This document shows, one piece after another, positions 61,080 through 64,000 of a stretch of 64,000 nt of DNA (positions are counted from its first letter, which is position 1; every line of letters begins with the position of its first letter). A model generated the notes under the pieces. That model worked only from the letters and a program-made list of their open reading frames with translations. It had not been told where the DNA came from and did not search any database. This DNA comes from Ophiodon elongatus (Eukaryota > Chordata > Actinopteri > Perciformes > Hexagrammidae), in the NCBI GenBank assembly GCA_016806645.1, contig JACSYO010001855.1:1673001-1737000 (forward strand), written 5' to 3'. The translations under genes were made by a program, and so were the position numbers.

Positions 61080-61260
61080 CCAGTGCCCTGAGCAGCGGGG
61101 CTAATGGAGTTGTTTTCATGAAGTGCGGAGGGCGGACTGTCGAGGAGGAGGAGCCGCTACGTCGGCCAGAGACGCCACCGGACTGCCCGAGACGCTGCTC
61201 GCGCCGAGGGGGGCGGAGCCCGCGAGGAGAATCATAACAAGTCTGACGTCACTCGGCCTT
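61080..61260 (+). promoter_or_regulatory. GC-rich island with GC box and CRE
   Basis: A dense CpG block, with GGGCGG within 61210-61217 and a perfect CRE palindrome TGACGTCA at 61244-61251. A polypyrimidine run and 'ggccag' at its left edge (61062-61083) could also be a splice acceptor. It lies about 700 bp upstream of mir-101. Confidence 0.5.
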
Positions 61261-61948
61261 GTGGTTGGTATGAATAATATACAGTAGTTTGTCTCTAACC
61301 AAGTCCTAGCAGGAAATCAGTTTGGAAAAGAAAAAAAAGTTGTTTTGTTAGATGAAACATTAACGAGCCCTCTGTGCACCAGCAGAATGGAAATAATGAA
61401 AAACCAAATACTTTCATATGGAAAGAGATATGAATAACTAAACATGATAAAATACACAAGACGATAGCAAGCCTCCTCCTCCGATTTCCAAGAACTGTAG
61501 AGTGTTGTTTTAATCATATATTCACAGCCAGTAGGTCATAGTGTTTGAATTGCATTTGGAAGTTGTTTTCTAGTGGTCTTATTATTATTAGATCATAATT
61601 ATATTATTGTTATTATTATTATTATCATCAGATTTCCTCAAAATATTAAGGATTTTTTCAAAAATACATTGTTCTGGTGATCACTGGTGGGAAGGATATA
61701 AAAAACAACAACAACTATGTATTCAAATAAAGGATTATTAGGTTCCATGTGTATATCACTCTCAGTATAAGCTACTGTATGTTGAAATAAAATTCTGCAG
61801 ACTCCACTTGCATATGTTTTGAATGAAATATCACCAAATATGCTGCAAAAAAAAAAAAAAAAAAAGACAGACTGTTGTATTTACACCTGTTGACCTGGAC
61901 GGTGGATGATGAATGGAGCGAAGCCCCGACCTGCTAGATTTGTCAGGC

Positions 61949-62023
61949 TGCCCTGGTTCAGTTATCACAGTGCTGATGCTGTCCCCATCGAAGGTACAGT
62001 ACTGTGATAACTGAAGGATGGCT
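61949..62023 (+). ncRNA. mir101: microRNA precursor mir-101
   Basis: A hairpin of about 75 nt whose 3' arm at 61995-62015 is identical, over 21 nt, to miR-101-3p as I know it (seed ACAGUAC). The 5' arm at 61959-61980 matches miR-101-5p (CAGUUAUCACAGUGCUGAUGCU type). Flanking stem ('tgccctgg' with 'ggatggc') also matches the vertebrate mir-101-1 precursor; only the loop differs. miR-101 represses EZH2 and other targets in vertebrates. It lies on the strand opposite ak4, as MIR101-1 does beside AK4 in human. Confidence 0.97.
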
Positions 62024-64000
62024 GCCAACTTAACACGAGTGCAGTAAATCAAAGAATGTTCGCCTGACGAAAAAAAGAGGACGAAAGAGAAGGTGGACAA
62101 GTGTGAGTATGTATACAAAATGTATAATTGTTTTGTTGGATATCCAAAAGTCCATGTGTTTTTATTTACAAAATGGTTTTGCCTCATTGAATCTGTCACT
62201 ACATTGTGGCATGCTCCATTAAAATCTATTAAGCTCCTTTGTTTATATAAGTATAAGAAACATTCAACTCAAAGCTTGTAAATTAACATTATCTTCACTA
62301 CTTATATAACTTCTGCTTCACTATAAGAAATAAAGTGAACTTTCTTTTATTCAAATGTGTCTTTTATTCATCTTTACTTTTGAAAATGCAGTGGATGTTA
62401 AATACAGAAGGTCACAGCCACAACACTGTTGAGTGACTGAAGTCTAAATCTGATAAGTTTTGAGATTACATTGGAATTACATCTCAATAGAATTGCCAGC
62501 AAAGTTCATTGAGCATTAAAACAAATGTACACCGTGCAAACTTTACAAAGAAAACTAATTTCCTGCATTTAGTGTGTCCTCTTTATTACCAAGCCCAGTG
62601 ACTCCAATGCTGAGGAACCTCACATTGCAACATAAGTCCTAACACCGTATGAATATAAAGTTGAGAATAAAAGTGTGTTCTTCAAGTTTTTTTCTGATGA
62701 AACTATTAGGACTGACCTGAACTGTTCCTCAATGGGAGCACTGGTCCGCAGGCTGAAATGGAAGGTGCCCTGAATGGTTGTTCCACATTGTTGTCAATAG
62801 AGGGAGCTAAAGATCTATAAATGATGTGCTCTGGGGTCTAAAAAACAAGGCTTACAGCTACGCCCCACTGTTCCTGAAACCTTAATAATGAATATGATGA
62901 TGACAAAGTTTTGAAAACAAATGAAGTGCTCATTTGTCACAATTCATGTTAGATATTGTGTAAATATTTGTCTGAATCCAGTTTTGATTACAAAAAAAAG
63001 CTCTAATTTGTTTTTCCATTATGTGACTAAGATTATTTTTTCTCCCAATTAAGTAGAACAGTTGAACATGATCTGAGACAGCTACAGCTACAGTTTCCAT
63101 TTTGGTATAAATTGTCAGTATTGCTTTAGAGAACCTTATAGGGAATGTTATGTAATATTAATATATCACAGTTCAAAACACACTTGTACTGTGATGTCAA
63201 CACGCTGAAAAGAACTGTATTTTCAGAACCCTGTTTTGAATAATACATGCACTGTTTGAGTCATGTCTGATAAATCACAGGTCAATGCACCTGTCCTTAC
63301 AATGTTTCACTGAAAGGTTACATACTGTATTTACTGTGGAAATCCCCAGTCATGATACATATTTTGTTTTTGTCTCACTCTAACCTCAATCTGCTCAACT
63401 CGCCTTGATCAAAAATGTGTTTTTCTGACTCACCGTGTAGATACTTTGTGGTGAAGCATATTTTTTTGATGATAAAACATGACAAGTGAAGTGAGGTTTA
63501 CATTTCTTGAAATAACTATTTTCTAAATGTGATCAGGTATTCAAGACCTTTAAATGTCATGATAATATACCCAACTGTTGTACACTGTATATCAAAACTC
63601 TAGTGAACTTCTGTCATACTTCCTTTAAAGCAAGGCAATATGTGTTTCCTGGGATGTGGCATGGGAAGTCCCTACATTAAAATGAACCGCCCAGTTTTTT
63701 GTCTTCACATCCTCATTCTTTCATTGTAGAACGAAAGTAATTTTCTCTTTTCTCCACACAGATCCTTCAATCTGCTGGAGAAATAGACCAATAGGTTTTA
63801 CAAATGCGGCAATGATGTCATTTGGTGATGAAATGAACATCAAAGGTTCTACAGAACTGCTGTTGACACTGACCACTGCACACTGAGAACTGATTGAGAA
63901 AATACAAAAATACCAAACGCAACTTGAGAACATTTAACTTTAAGTCTCCCTGTTCAGCATTCATAAGCAATATTTGAACATTTGATAAAGGATTTATCAC
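62024..64000. other. right flank, no gene recognised
   Basis: AT-rich sequence without coding or RNA-gene signals that I can support. If the mammalian order holds, jak1 would lie further right. Confidence 0.5.

Noticed and set aside
61831..62199. 122-codon minus-strand frame
   Set aside because: It is the antisense shadow of the mir-101 hairpin and nearby sequence.

Overview
The window is a piece of vertebrate nuclear genome, almost certainly from a spiny-rayed (percomorph) teleost fish. It is AT-rich, has intron-split genes with GT-AG boundaries, many long microsatellites and fish-type dispersed repeats, and a decayed Tc1/mariner transposon. Two protein genes were recognised by exon-by-exon reading of the minus strand: dnajc6 (auxilin; 19 coding exons, 981 codons plus stop, every exon junction phase-consistent) and ak4 (adenylate kinase 4; 5 exons, 226 codons plus stop). 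A mir-101 hairpin lies on the plus strand beyond ak4. The order mir-101 / ak4 / dnajc6, with mir-101 on the opposite strand, is that of human 1p31.3 (MIR101-1, AK4, DNAJC6), so this is an old syntenic block.

Layout. 1-9129: gene-poor flank with dispersed repeats. 9130-10488: internally deleted Tc1 element with 78-bp terminal inverted repeats. 10489-14905: dnajc6 3' flank and probable 3'UTR. 14906-44546: dnajc6 from the J-domain C-terminus back to the first exon of the long isoform. A second coding first exon at about 48.67 kb, matching the start of the mammalian 913-residue isoform, implies two promoters. 52006-58764: ak4. 60.1-61.3 kb: a GC-rich, plus-strand promoter-like zone with ETS, YY1-like, CRE and GC-box motifs and a strong splice donor. 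61949-62023: mir-101. 62.1-64 kb: nothing coding seen.

The most unusual item is an intact 412-codon retroviral envelope-type gene on the plus strand (16749-17987), antisense inside the last intron of dnajc6. It has a candidate TATA box, a short 5'UTR intron and a poly(A) signal, and no gag or pol beside it. It keeps the features of a gamma-type envelope (signal peptide, CXXC, minimal furin site, CX6CC, membrane anchor), which suggests a host-captured gene. The env-derived percomORF gene described in spiny-rayed fishes is the obvious candidate, but this could not be checked.

A second unusual spot is the next dnajc6 intron (18859-19318). It combines a GC-AG boundary with a 69-bp near-perfect palindrome. 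Retention of this intron would delete the J domain and add a hydrophobic tail.

Functionally, auxilin (clathrin uncoating cofactor, brain-enriched in mammals), AK4 (mitochondrial-matrix nucleotide kinase) and miR-101 are neighbours by ancestry. The sequence gives no sign that they form one pathway.
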